IMG/VR virus record: IMGVR_UViG_3300030109_001698
Coordinates: 1 to 55,693 of that record
Direction: 5' to 3' (one strand)
From: a virus
DNA length: 55,693 bases
In this document: piece after piece, positions 32,786 to 43,900 of the stretch
Numbering within the stretch: the first letter of the stretch is position 1
How the letters are laid out: every line of letters starts with the position of its first letter
The notes under the pieces: generated by a model
What the model was told of the DNA's origin: nothing
The model's database searches: none
Seen by the model: only the letters and a program-made list of their open reading frames with translations
Position numbers and translations under genes: made by a program

Positions 32786-33676
32786 ATGAAATATACAGAC
32801 TTTAAAAATAAAAGAAGATTAGAAGAGAATACAAAAACCTCTCCTAATAAATTTATTAGTTTGCTTTTTGGAGGTAAGAAACGAAGAAGAGAACAAAGAG
32901 CGGCTAATGAAGATCATCAGTATTGGATGACGCAATGGGATAATCAAAAAATGACAAACCCTTATGCGGGTATGAAAAATCCTTATGCTGACATGGAGAA
33001 TGTATATGAAGATACTAAAGTTAATTTACAAGCCGCTGATTATGCTAGAGAGCAATCTCAGCAAAATATGGCTAATATAATGAATAATATGTCCGCAGCG
33101 GCTGGGTCTTCTGGTGTTGCTGGTTTAGCTCAAGTGTTAGCTAATCAAGGAGTACAACAAGCTAGACAGCAATCTATTGATATAGGAAAACAAGAGCAGG
33201 CCAATGAATTAAGAGCAAGAGCTGAAGCTGGTAGAATAGATCAGTTAACTAGAACACAGGAATCTAAAATAGATTTAGCAGAAAGAAAAGGAGAGGCTAT
33301 GGTAGAAAGGTTTGATTTTGCTAAAGTTGACAAGCAGTTGCAATTTGCGCAAGATAGAAAAAAATATGCCGACGCTGCTAGAGATCAAGCAAGAGCATCG
33401 AGAGATTCTTTTTTAAGTAGTGCTGTTAGTGCTGCAATACCTCTTATTGCTTCAGACGTTAGGTTAAAAGAAAATGTAAAACGTACAGGAACTTCAAGAT
33501 CTGGAATACCTATTTATAATTTTAATTATATAGGTAGTAAACGAAAATATTCTGGAACTACAGCTCAAGATTTATTAAAACTAGGTAGAAAAGACGCTGT
33601 AGGAATTATGGACAATGGTTATTATGGTGTAAATTATGATAAAATTGATGTTCAAAGAACAAAAAAAAGTAATTAA
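32786..33676 (+). CDS. Internal virion-like protein with S74-type C-terminal domain
   Basis: 296 residues. Residues about 75-215 are Ala/Gln-rich helices (NNMSAAAGSSGVAGLAQVLA; RARAEAGRIDQLTRTQESKI) as in T7 gp14-like internal core proteins. Residues 223-290 resemble the intramolecular chaperone of endosialidase (peptidase S74): SDVRLKENVKR (S223, D224), GIPIYNFNYIG, SGTTAQDLL, MDNGYYGVNYDKID. In that family self-cleavage is just before the Ser of the S-D motif. Finding it on an internal-type protein is unusual. Confidence 0.68.
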   Translation: MKYTDFKNKRRLEENTKTSPNKFISLLFGGKKRRREQRAANEDHQYWMTQWDNQKMTNPYAGMKNPYADMENVYEDTKVNLQAADYAREQSQQNMANIMNNMSAAAGSSGVAGLAQVLANQGVQQARQQSIDIGKQEQANELRARAEAGRIDQLTRTQESKIDLAERKGEAMVERFDFAKVDKQLQFAQDRKKYADAARDQARASRDSFLSSAVSAAIPLIASDVRLKENVKRTGTSRSGIPIYNFNYIGSKRKYSGTTAQDLLKLGRKDAVGIMDNGYYGVNYDKIDVQRTKKSN

Positions 33677-33678
33677 AT

Positions 33679-34503
33679 ATGGATGCAAAAAAGTTAGATG
33701 TAATAGAATCTTATTATGAAAATTTACCGTATGGTAACAAATCTTTGTCATCTGAAGTGCATGGGCCTCAAAACCAAGCTGTAATAAATGAAAATATAAA
33801 AACATTGGTACAGATGAGTGACGTTGCAAAACAAAATGGAAATGAAGATTTAGCAGCGTCATTAAAAAGTGGTATATATAAAATATCAAAAGAATTAGAT
33901 GTATTAAAAAGTATTAAAGAAGAGCATGCTGCTGATCTTCGTACAAGATCAAACTGGACAGATCACGGTTGGGACGACAATGCTTTTACAGAGCTATGTG
34001 AAATATCTTTTGATGACAACATGAATGTTGTTGTTTCTGCTTATGACCCTACTTCACAAGCTCGTGTCAGTAAAAAAATAAATGAAATTACAAGAGACTG
34101 GGTTACAGTAGGGGATTGGATGCAAACTTTAAGCGAAGCTAAACAAGAGTTACTCAAGTCTAAAAACGACATGGACGTAGCACCGCCTTTTGATATAGAT
34201 TTTTTTGTAAGTAACTTATTAAAAAATAATTGGAAAAGTATTTTGTCCGATGCAGACCCAACTTTAGATCCTAATGGGCCTTCAAGAGGTTATAGACTAC
34301 AGCAAATATTAATAGAAGAAGCTGATGAAAACGGAAATTTACCTATTGATTACAATATAGATAAGTTTTCTTTTGATCCTACTTACGACACTAGACTTCA
34401 TAAAAATATATCTAATGAGTTAAAAAGAGCGTTTGATCCTTCTTATGAAACAGAAAAAGAAAAAAGTACTGCGATAGAGTTAATGAGTAGAATAAATAAA
34501 TAA
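33679..34503 (+). CDS. Virion-module protein, 274 aa
   Basis: Mostly helical, acidic (NIKTLVQMSDVAKQNGNEDL; ISKELDVLKSIKEEHAADLR) with a central W-T-D-H-G-W-D-D-N-A-F stretch and a C-terminal KENISNELKRAFDP-like helical part. Located 2 nt after the internal virion-like gene and 6 nt before the 1149-residue gene, as expected for a member of the ejected or internal protein set. No domain recognised. Confidence 0.68.
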   Translation: MDAKKLDVIESYYENLPYGNKSLSSEVHGPQNQAVINENIKTLVQMSDVAKQNGNEDLAASLKSGIYKISKELDVLKSIKEEHAADLRTRSNWTDHGWDDNAFTELCEISFDDNMNVVVSAYDPTSQARVSKKINEITRDWVTVGDWMQTLSEAKQELLKSKNDMDVAPPFDIDFFVSNLLKNNWKSILSDADPTLDPNGPSRGYRLQQILIEEADENGNLPIDYNIDKFSFDPTYDTRLHKNISNELKRAFDPSYETEKEKSTAIELMSRINK

Positions 34504-34509
34504 TACACT

Positions 34510-37500
34510 ATGGCAGACGATATTAGACCTATAACATTACAAGAGGAAGAAAACAAAAAAATAAACATAAAAAAACAGATTCAAAATATAAGAAATCAGT
34601 ACGAGGAAATATATGGTAATATTTTAGGAGAAAAACAAGTAGATGTTACAACAACTATGAACCAAGATTTAGAATCTGCTTTTAAACCTTTTGTAGACTC
34701 TGATAAATACAGTCAAAAAGAGTTAAAAATTATAAAAGATCATCTTTTAAATACATTAAAAAACGAAAGAACTAGTAGAGGTATGGGTGAAGAAGCCTAT
34801 TCACCACAGCTACTAAAACAACCTTCAATGATTAAGTTTGGTAAATTTATAAAAAGGGAGGTTCCTAAATGGTTTACAGAAGAACACAAACAAAAATATG
34901 GTCAATTTAAATTTTTAGAATTTAATAAAAACTCTTTTACTAACTACTCTTTTGGTAGCAGCGTTGTTCCTTCTAACTCGACAAGTCCAATAAGTTATTA
35001 TGACGACGAGATTTTTGAAACATATGAAACAAGTGACTACAAAGACGAGCTTGAAAAAAGAAAAGAAAATAAATATAGTAGTGATTTAGATTACTTAAGA
35101 GTTTATAACGACGAAACTTTTGGTTTAGATACTGACAACGAGTATGTAGAGATAGATGGTATTAGACGATCTTTAGGTGAAAACGGTGATTTTAAATATG
35201 AAATATATAACATACAAGAAAACGTAGACGAAAATAACAATCCTATTATTGGAGAAAACTTAGAGTTAGCTAGTGAAGAACAAATAGAAAGTTTTGAAGA
35301 TAAATACTACGAGTACGAATATAACGCTGTAAAAAACAGTATTATTAACGACCCTTTATTGACAGCTAGTTCAGATACAGAAATAGACACGTACGTATCT
35401 AGCTCTATTGATCAAGTTAAAGAACAAGAGTTAAATGAAAAAGTAAACAAAGAGGTTGAGAGGGTTATTGAAAATAGTAATATTGTTGAGGCTTTAGAAA
35501 CACCAGAGGATATTGATAAAGTAAGAGATGTTTTAAAAAAAGCATTTTCAAATGTTCACGGAACTAAATCAGATAGAATTAGACTAAGAAAACCACTTGA
35601 AATTCCAAACTCTGTTTTAAAACAGCTTGAAGAAAAAGGAATTAACGTTAATATTTACAAAAAAGGAGAAAATGTAGATTTTTCTATAATATTCAACTTA
35701 GATTCTAGTATGTCTAAAGAAGCTGTATATAGAAACCCTACGGAGGAAGACTTTACGATAACAGACTACATGGAGACAAAGGGCATGTTAAAAGCTGAGC
35801 AGTACGAGAAAGAAATAAAAGAGTTAATGAAAGATGTTCAATTAAAGTTTGACAAAGATACACAAAAAATTAGAAATAAAACAAACAAAGTAGCTCAAAC
35901 CTGGTGGCAACATAAAGCCTTAAACGATTATAGTGAGTTTCTTGGCGACGCTGAAGACGGAGATGGTTTTTTTGTAATAGAAGATCAAAGTAAAGAGAAT
36001 ATAGACAGAATTATAAGCGAATATAAAAAGGCTGGTATTAAACTTAAAATTTATGATAGTGATTTTGGAAAAGGAATTGACTATAAAGATGCTGCCGCTT
36101 ATTATTCTTCAAGAGCGAATTACTACTATGAAAACGACGAGGATTATAAAAAATTATTAGCAGTAGCAGAGTCAACTCAAGAAGAATTAATGAAAAATTA
36201 TTCTTTGAAATTTAAACCAGAATATAAATATCTTGATTCAAATATTACAGATTTTATTAATGAAAAATTAAAAAGCTCTGGTTTTCACAACGCCAATACT
36301 TATGACAAGGCTATGATAACAGACAATATATGGTTAGGTTTAAAAGAATATATAATGTTATCAAACCCAGTTGAAAAAGGAGATCTTGAAGGTCTAAGTA
36401 AGCGTCGAGATATGATATTCAAGCTTCGAGATGAATTTTATTTTTCAATGTTTCACAATCACTTGGCTTTTCGTAAAGATTACACTCAAAAAGCAACCCA
36501 AGAAGATGTTGACGCTGGGGTAGCAACAGAGGTTGGTGGTCCTGTTTATGCTTGGAGTGTTTTTGCATTAAAAGATTTTGCGCGCGATTTAGTGTCGCCA
36601 GAACAAATAAATCTTAGCGATATGATAAATAAAGCTAGTGGAAAAGATAAAAAAAGATTAGAGTTGTTAAGAAGTTTTGCTGAAGAGGTTATAAATGCTG
36701 ATGAAGACATTTTGTTTAAAAAAGACGGTGGTTTTGAATCGTTTATGAAAGGTTTTACAAGTAACAAGTGGTATGAGTATCTTCCGTACGCAGGTTCTAT
36801 TGTGGGTATAAACGATTCTAGGTATATAAAAAACTCTGCAGAAAGAATAAGAGCAGTAGAAAGAAGAGATGCTCTAAACTTTAAAAAATCAAGAGGTATT
36901 AAATTAAGTAGTAACGAAAAAGAAGAGTTAAAACAATTAAATAAGTTGGGTCCTGTTACAGCATCAGATCAACTTATGATGGACATGTACACCTTGAAAA
37001 ACATGATGGATGGTATATTTAGTGAGAGTAGCACCGCTTATAGCGCTGGTAAAATAACAGCTGATATGTTACCTTATCTACCGGAATTTGCTTTATCAAG
37101 CCCTGCTTTTACCTGGGGTAAAGGCGCTAGTTTACATTATGGTAAACAAGTTTTAAATGCATCTGTTAAAGGTGGACTTTTAAATCCAGGCGCATCAATG
37201 TTTGGAGTCAACGCGTTAGCGTTTTCTGTTAAAACTAAAAACACTTTGTCTTGGTTATTAGGAACTGGTGCTCAAACAGCAGTTAATCCACAAATGTATA
37301 TAAAGTATACTATTGAAAACATGACACCCGAAATGCAGTTTGCTTTTTCGGAACAGGCTAATGATATATACAATGCGCTAGATGGTACAACAAGTGTTGA
37401 TAATTTAGAAGAAGGAGAAGTTTACACAGCTAATAACGGTAAAAAATCAAAGTTTAGCGCTAAATGGACTGGCCAAAATCCAGACGGTTTTTTTATAGCT

Positions 37501-37959
37501 TTTGCAAGAGCATACGGTGTTAGTTGGGCAGAAATGGCAACAGAAAGAATTGGTAGTTATTTACCTGGCGCTTTTAAATATATGACAAACGACCAGTTGG
37601 CAGGGTCGAAAACCTTTATGCAAGCAGTTGTATTAAAACAGTTTATGGGTACAAAAAAATATACTAATTGGTTAACAACAAAGAATTTAAAAGCTAATAA
37701 AAAATCTTTATTAAGATATATAACCGAAAACTCTCTAGGTTGGAACGGTTTGCTTTCTGAAATAGCTGAAGAAACTATTAACCAACCTTTGTCTAGTTTA
37801 ATAATGGGTAGACCAATGAACGAGGCTTTTATTGACAACGAAGGTAATTTTGATCCGCAGTTTTTTAAAGAAATGGGAATAGCGATGACAGTTACGTCTT
37901 TAACTTTTGGCGCTGGTAACTATGTTCAAATTAGACGTAAATTAAATAAAAAGAAATAA
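34510..37959 (+). CDS. Giant internal/ejected virion protein, 1149 aa
   Basis: Starts MADDIRPITLQEEENKKINI. The first about 830 residues are charged, helical and Lys/Glu/Asp-rich. About 850-930 is hydrophobic with small residues (ITADMLPYLPEFALSSPAFT; GVNALAFSVKTKNTLSWLLG), a pattern suiting membrane insertion. The C-terminus reads GIAMTVTSLTFGAGNYVQIR with a basic tail. Size and position between the gp14-like and 2378-residue proteins fit the T7 gp15/gp16-type ejection set. No catalytic motif seen. Confidence 0.65.
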   Translation: MADDIRPITLQEEENKKINIKKQIQNIRNQYEEIYGNILGEKQVDVTTTMNQDLESAFKPFVDSDKYSQKELKIIKDHLLNTLKNERTSRGMGEEAYSPQLLKQPSMIKFGKFIKREVPKWFTEEHKQKYGQFKFLEFNKNSFTNYSFGSSVVPSNSTSPISYYDDEIFETYETSDYKDELEKRKENKYSSDLDYLRVYNDETFGLDTDNEYVEIDGIRRSLGENGDFKYEIYNIQENVDENNNPIIGENLELASEEQIESFEDKYYEYEYNAVKNSIINDPLLTASSDTEIDTYVSSSIDQVKEQELNEKVNKEVERVIENSNIVEALETPEDIDKVRDVLKKAFSNVHGTKSDRIRLRKPLEIPNSVLKQLEEKGINVNIYKKGENVDFSIIFNLDSSMSKEAVYRNPTEEDFTITDYMETKGMLKAEQYEKEIKELMKDVQLKFDKDTQKIRNKTNKVAQTWWQHKALNDYSEFLGDAEDGDGFFVIEDQSKENIDRIISEYKKAGIKLKIYDSDFGKGIDYKDAAAYYSSRANYYYENDEDYKKLLAVAESTQEELMKNYSLKFKPEYKYLDSNITDFINEKLKSSGFHNANTYDKAMITDNIWLGLKEYIMLSNPVEKGDLEGLSKRRDMIFKLRDEFYFSMFHNHLAFRKDYTQKATQEDVDAGVATEVGGPVYAWSVFALKDFARDLVSPEQINLSDMINKASGKDKKRLELLRSFAEEVINADEDILFKKDGGFESFMKGFTSNKWYEYLPYAGSIVGINDSRYIKNSAERIRAVERRDALNFKKSRGIKLSSNEKEELKQLNKLGPVTASDQLMMDMYTLKNMMDGIFSESSTAYSAGKITADMLPYLPEFALSSPAFTWGKGASLHYGKQVLNASVKGGLLNPGASMFGVNALAFSVKTKNTLSWLLGTGAQTAVNPQMYIKYTIENMTPEMQFAFSEQANDIYNALDGTTSVDNLEEGEVYTANNGKKSKFSAKWTGQNPDGFFIAFARAYGVSWAEMATERIGSYLPGAFKYMTNDQLAGSKTFMQAVVLKQFMGTKKYTNWLTTKNLKANKKSLLRYITENSLGWNGLLSEIAEETINQPLSSLIMGRPMNEAFIDNEGNFDPQFFKEMGIAMTVTSLTFGAGNYVQIRRKLNKKK

Positions 37960-37960
37960 T

Positions 37961-40900
37961 ATGGCTAAAGGCGCTCCTTATAGAATAAAAATAAAAAATA
38001 AACCTACTAGAGTTTTTCAATCCGAACAGGAAATGAAAGACGCTTTAAGAAACGATCCTGAATTAAGAGACCAGCTTAAAAACAACGAGTATACAATCGA
38101 GACGGATAAGGACGGCCAGTATGTAGTTCCAGAATCATCTAAAATGGTGATGTATGAGACTATAATAATGTTAGAGGATAAAAAAAAGAAAAAGAAAAAA
38201 GAAAAAGAGGTAGAAATTAAGCCAGAAGAAACAAAAGTAGAGGTTAAGCCAGAAGAAACAACTACAGAAGAAGTAACTACCGATCCTGATCAAGCTTACG
38301 AAGAAGCTTACCCAGAAGAAAAAACAGTTATAAAAACAGATCCAGAAAGCGGTGCACAAGAAGTTGTTTTAACAGAAAAAAATAAAGAGCAAGAAAAAGA
38401 AGACTTTACTGATTTTATGCAAATAGGTAAAGAAACAGATCCTGTAACTCAAGCTATGCCAAAGTTTGGTTTATTTGGTAAGCAAATTGACCAAGAAAGA
38501 GTTTACAACTATTGGGAAAACAAGTTGCAGGACATGACAATAAAAAACGAGGAAGAAGTTCTTGATAGAGCTATAGCTGAAGAAATGGAGTTAGTTATGG
38601 AGATGGATAGTAAACTAGCGGAAACTGTAGAGAGTTATGAAGATAAAATAAAAAAACTTACAGATGAAAAAGAAGGACTTGAAGACGAAAAGAAACAAAT
38701 AAAAATTCAGAAACAAATAGATAAACTACAAACTAAAAAGAACGAAGTTTTAGAACCTGTTAGAAAAAAAATAAAAGATAAAAAACAAGTAGATATTTTT
38801 AATGAAAGACTTGCTAGAGTAGAAGAAATATCGAAACAAATATTTGGTGAGCAGTTTGAGTTTGATATCGCGGAGACTGGTGAAGAGTACGTAGAAAAGT
38901 TTGAATTAGATTTAATAAGACAAGTTGAGGAGTTAGATGTTTTGATAAACGAAACTACTGATCCAAAAAAGAAAAATGAGTTATACGAACAAAGAAGAGC
39001 TATTCAAAACGAGTTAAATGAACTTGAAGGTTATTTTCTTAACGAAAAAGGAGAATCAAAATTTAACGAAGCAAAAAGAGAAAACAAATTAAAACAGTTA
39101 AAAGAAAAAACACATGGCAACATGAGTATTGATGGTATGAAAGCTGTTATTAATGTCGCAGCTTCGTTATCAGAAGGAGGAAATATAAACGTTGCTGCTC
39201 ATGAGTTTTTACACAAGTTACTTTTGAATACCATTAGAAATAATGATAATATAAGAATTGTATTAGGATCAAATTTACATAAATATATAGCTAAAATCGA
39301 TCCTAACTTGGTTCAAAATAGTGATTTTAGAAGACGTTTAGTTTCTTACGGTAACAATATAGAACTTATAAATGAATTAGTAGGACGGTTAAACGAAGCT
39401 AGACAAGAGGGAAATACAGAATTAGCTAAAAAGCTAGAAAAACAAAGAGTAAAATTAGAAAGTAGCTTTGAAAACGGTTCTCAAGCTGAAGAAGTTTTAA
39501 CGTTGTTTTCAGACGCTATATACTATAACGAAGTAACATTTAATGAAAATCTTTATACTAAACTAGGTGATATGTTTAGGCGTATATTTAGATCTTTTGG
39601 TGTTACCGCTAAATGGGCTAACCCTAGAGACGTTTATAATTTTATAAGAGATTACAACAATACTATTGAAACGGGTAGAGGTGTTGCTGCTTTAATAAAA
39701 GAAGGTAGAGAGGGTGTGACATTAAAAGGTGATATAAAACAACAAATAGATATAGAATCTGGAGACGCGCCTAAAAAACGTAGACGTAAAAAAAGGTTTA
39801 CAATATTTCAATCTAAATCAGACGCAGAATCCGTAAACAATATATATCAAGAAAAAGGTAAAGATGGTGCTTTTGATATTGCAGAGGAGTACCGTGGTAT
39901 GGCAAACAAAATATATGATAGATATGTTTCGCAACTACCTAGAGATTTACAAGCTTGGATTAAGCAGCAAGATAATTTTAGAGAAGACTTAATTAACGGT
40001 ATATTATTTGCTAGTTATAAGTTTATTAACGAAGGAAACGCTAACAGAAGTGTTGTTGGTATGGTTCAAAATGAATTTGTTGAAGCTAGACAGACTTATG
40101 GTAATTTAGCCGCTTATATAAATAAGTTTATATCATTAAGAGCAATACAAGAGTTTAAAGATAATCTACCACAAGAAGCTAAACTACCTGAACCAACTGA
40201 GCCAACTGAAACAAAGCCTGAGGAGCAAGTAAGAAAAGGTAAAATAGCACTAAAAGAATTAAAACAAGAAGAAACACAAGAAGATGTAAAAAATATTGTT
40301 CGTACAAGCGGTGTAAAACTTCCTGCGGAACCAAGTTATAAAGATGTTAAAAATTTAATAACTAGTCACGATGGGGCTAAAAAATCAAAACGTATTCCTA
40401 CTGGTGAGTTGTTTCCAGTTTTAGAAAAAATATGTGAAGATTTATTTGGTGACGCTAGTATAGCCCTAAGATTAGTTAGAGAAGTAGATCTTACTAAAAG
40501 CCAAAGAGCTGCAATTCAAGATTATATACGTAGAAAACATATAGAGCTTATTACCTATGTAATACCTGAAGGTACTTCAAAAGAAGGTAAGGCTACTGGC
40601 GCGGCAAACACTAAGTTAGGTGTACTTTATACAGAAGGCGCTAGAACAAAAACAGGGCCAGGATTAAAAGAGCAAAAGAAACTACATATAGATCCAGCGT
40701 TTTTGTTAGAGCAAGCTGGTATGGTTAAGGGACAACCTACTATAACTACCACTAAAGTTGATCCGTTTTTAAGATCAATGGCTATTCAAATAGGTGTTAT
40801 AGCCTCTAATCAAGCTATAAGACAAGAAAAAGAATATCTTAATCTTACGGAGCTACAAGTTATTAGACTAAAAGATGGTAAGCCTAAATTAGCTTATTCT

Positions 40901-43900
40901 CAAGCAGCTAATGAAAATGTTTCTTGGATAAAACAACAGTTAGACAAAGGAGACTTTGATTCTATTAACAAAATAAATAAATTATTAGGTAATAAAAAAC
41001 TTATTTTAGACCCATCAAATCCAAATCATATAACGCAAATGGAGTATTTTGCAACTGATGTGTTAGCAAAATATTTACCTTGGGAGTTTGTAAACGCTGC
41101 TAGTTTTGGTGTTGGAACAAAAAGAAATACTGGTCAGTTTTTTACAGCTGAAGGAGGTGCTGAAGCAGGTACTAGAATAAAGCTTCAAAATAAAGTTAAA
41201 AAATACCAATCAAAAAATCCTTTAAATCTTACGGAAAAACAGATAAGATCTGTAAGGTTAGCTATTAGATCAAAAAGAGGTTATGGCAAGGGTGGTTGGT
41301 ATGATATGCACACTATAAAAACTGTAAGAGGTGAAGTTAAAAATAGAAGTTTTACTTCAGACTATTATCAAGAGGTAATAAAAGATCATAACGAGGGCGT
41401 TGAAATTATTTTAAACGCATTACAAGATATAATCAACATAGACAACGGTAAATATCTACCTGAAATAGCGGCTATGTTTAAAAGCCAAGCGTATGCGACT
41501 GATCATTTTATAAGACAAATGGCAATACCTAAAGGTAGAGAACAAGGAATAGGAGTTAACAATACTTATAGTGAACACTTTTTTCCATCTGGCAAAATGA
41601 GTGAATTAATACTTAGGGCTTTAATTAATAATCAAATTAATGATTTAATACCTTTTATGCAAGATAGTTATTACCAAATTGGTTTAACTTCTGTTACAAA
41701 TAAGAAAATTGACAATCTTTACAAAGAAGGTTTCCCTAAAGAATATTATGATGTTATTAATGAAAAACTTAAAGAAGGGTTTAGTAATTTACCAGATCCA
41801 ATAATTAGATACGCTCATTCTAATATTAATTTAAATAAAATAACGTTAAATAATAATAACACATTAACTCAAAACTATGGTTTAGCTTACGCAGAAACTA
41901 ATAGTTCTTTTGAACTTGTAGCCGTTGTAAATACTTTACTTCAAGAGTTTTCTTTAGGACAAATATCACAAGAAAAAGCTATAAATGTTTTACAGTCAAC
42001 GTTAAAAATATCTTATTCAAAAAATAGTAACAAAGAAAAGATATTGGATCTAGCTATTCAAAACGCAAGAGCTAATTATAATAATCCTAAAGGTATGAGT
42101 ACTTTTGATTTTGACGAAACGTTGATTGATAAAGGGGACAATTTTATTATAGCTACAAAAGACAATAAAACTATTAAAATAAGTAGTGGGCAATGGCCTG
42201 TTCAAGGTCCTGAATTAGCTAAGCAAGGTTATAAGTTTGATTTTTCAGACTTTATTAACGTTAGAGGTGGTATTGAGGGTCCTTTGTTAGAAAAAATGAG
42301 AAACCAAATAAAGAAGTTTGGAACTCAAAATGTTTTTGTACTAACAGCTAGACCATCTCAATCAGCGCCAGCAATACACGAGTGGTTAAAAACAAGAGGT
42401 ATTAATATACCTTATAAAAACATAACTGGATTAGGTAACAGTACTGGCGAAGCAAAGGCAGAGTGGATGCTTGAAAAGTTTGCAGAGGGGTATAATGATA
42501 TGTATTTTGTTGATGATGCTTTGTCAAATGTAAAAGCTGTTAAGAACGTGTTAGAACAGCTAGATATTAAATCTAAAGTTGTACAAGTAAAAATAAACTA
42601 TAGTAAAGAAGCTAGTAAAAGATTAAATGAAATAATAGAACAAAGTACAGGTGTTGATGGTAAGAAAATATTTTCTGAGGCGCAAGCTAAACTAAGGGGT
42701 GATAAATTTAAAGTTAGAGACATAGTACCTCCTTCAGCACAGGACTTTCTTGGTTTACTATATAATATGTTACCTAAGGGCAAACAAGGTGAGGAAGCAA
42801 TGGAGTACTTTAAGAAAACATTAATAGATCCGTTTGCTAGAGGCGTAAACGAATTAAACACGGCTAAGCAAAGAGCTGCTACAGAGTTTGCTGCTTTGCT
42901 TAAGACTTTTCCAGATGTTAAATCTGATTTAAAAAGAAAATTGAAAAATTTTGATGGTGTACCTAAACATATTGGTAATTATAAAATTGATCACGCTGTT
43001 AGAGTTTATTTATGGAACAAAGCTGGTTATGAAGTGCCAGGTTTATCAAAAAGAGATTTAAATGAATTAGTTGACTTTGTAAAGCAAGATGAAGAGCTTA
43101 GAGCTTTTGCTAATGCGGTTGGTAATATATCTAAAAACGAAAAAGGATATGCTGAGCCAGGTGAGTATTGGTTAGTAGAAAACATACAAGCTGACTTGCT
43201 TAGTGATGGAGCCATCGGAGAGGTTAGAGGAAAGTATCTTACTGAATGGCAAAATAATGTTGATTTAATGTTTACGCCGGAAAACATGCGTAAGTTAAAA
43301 GCTATATACGGCAGTAAGTATGTAGAAGCCTTACAAGATATACTTTACCGTATGAAAACAGGTAGAAACAGACCTAGCGGTACTAATAGATTATCAAACA
43401 TATATATGAACTGGGTAAATAATTCTGTTGGCGCTATCATGTTCTTTAACATACGTTCAGCTGTGTTACAAACTATATCTTCTGTCAACTACATTAATTG
43501 GACGGATAACAACCCGTTAAAAGCTGGACTTGCTTTAGCTAATCAAAAACAATTTTGGAAAGATTTTGTATACATATTTAATTCTGATATGTTAAAACAA
43601 AGAAGAGCTGGTAATAGAAGAGGTGTTAATGAGTCTGAATTGCTAAACGCTGTTATAGGTAGTAACAACCCAATTAAAGCTTCTATAGCTTGGTTATTAA
43701 ATAAAGGTTTTTTACCTACGCAAATTGCGGATAGTTTTGCTATTGCATCTGGTGGGGCTACTTTTTATAGAAATAGAGTTAACACTTATTTAAAGCAAGG
43801 CATGTCTCAACAGGAAGCAGAGCAAAAAGCTTGGTTAGATTTTCAAGAGGTTACAGAGGTGTCACAGCAATCAGCAAGACCTGATTTAATATCGCAGCAA

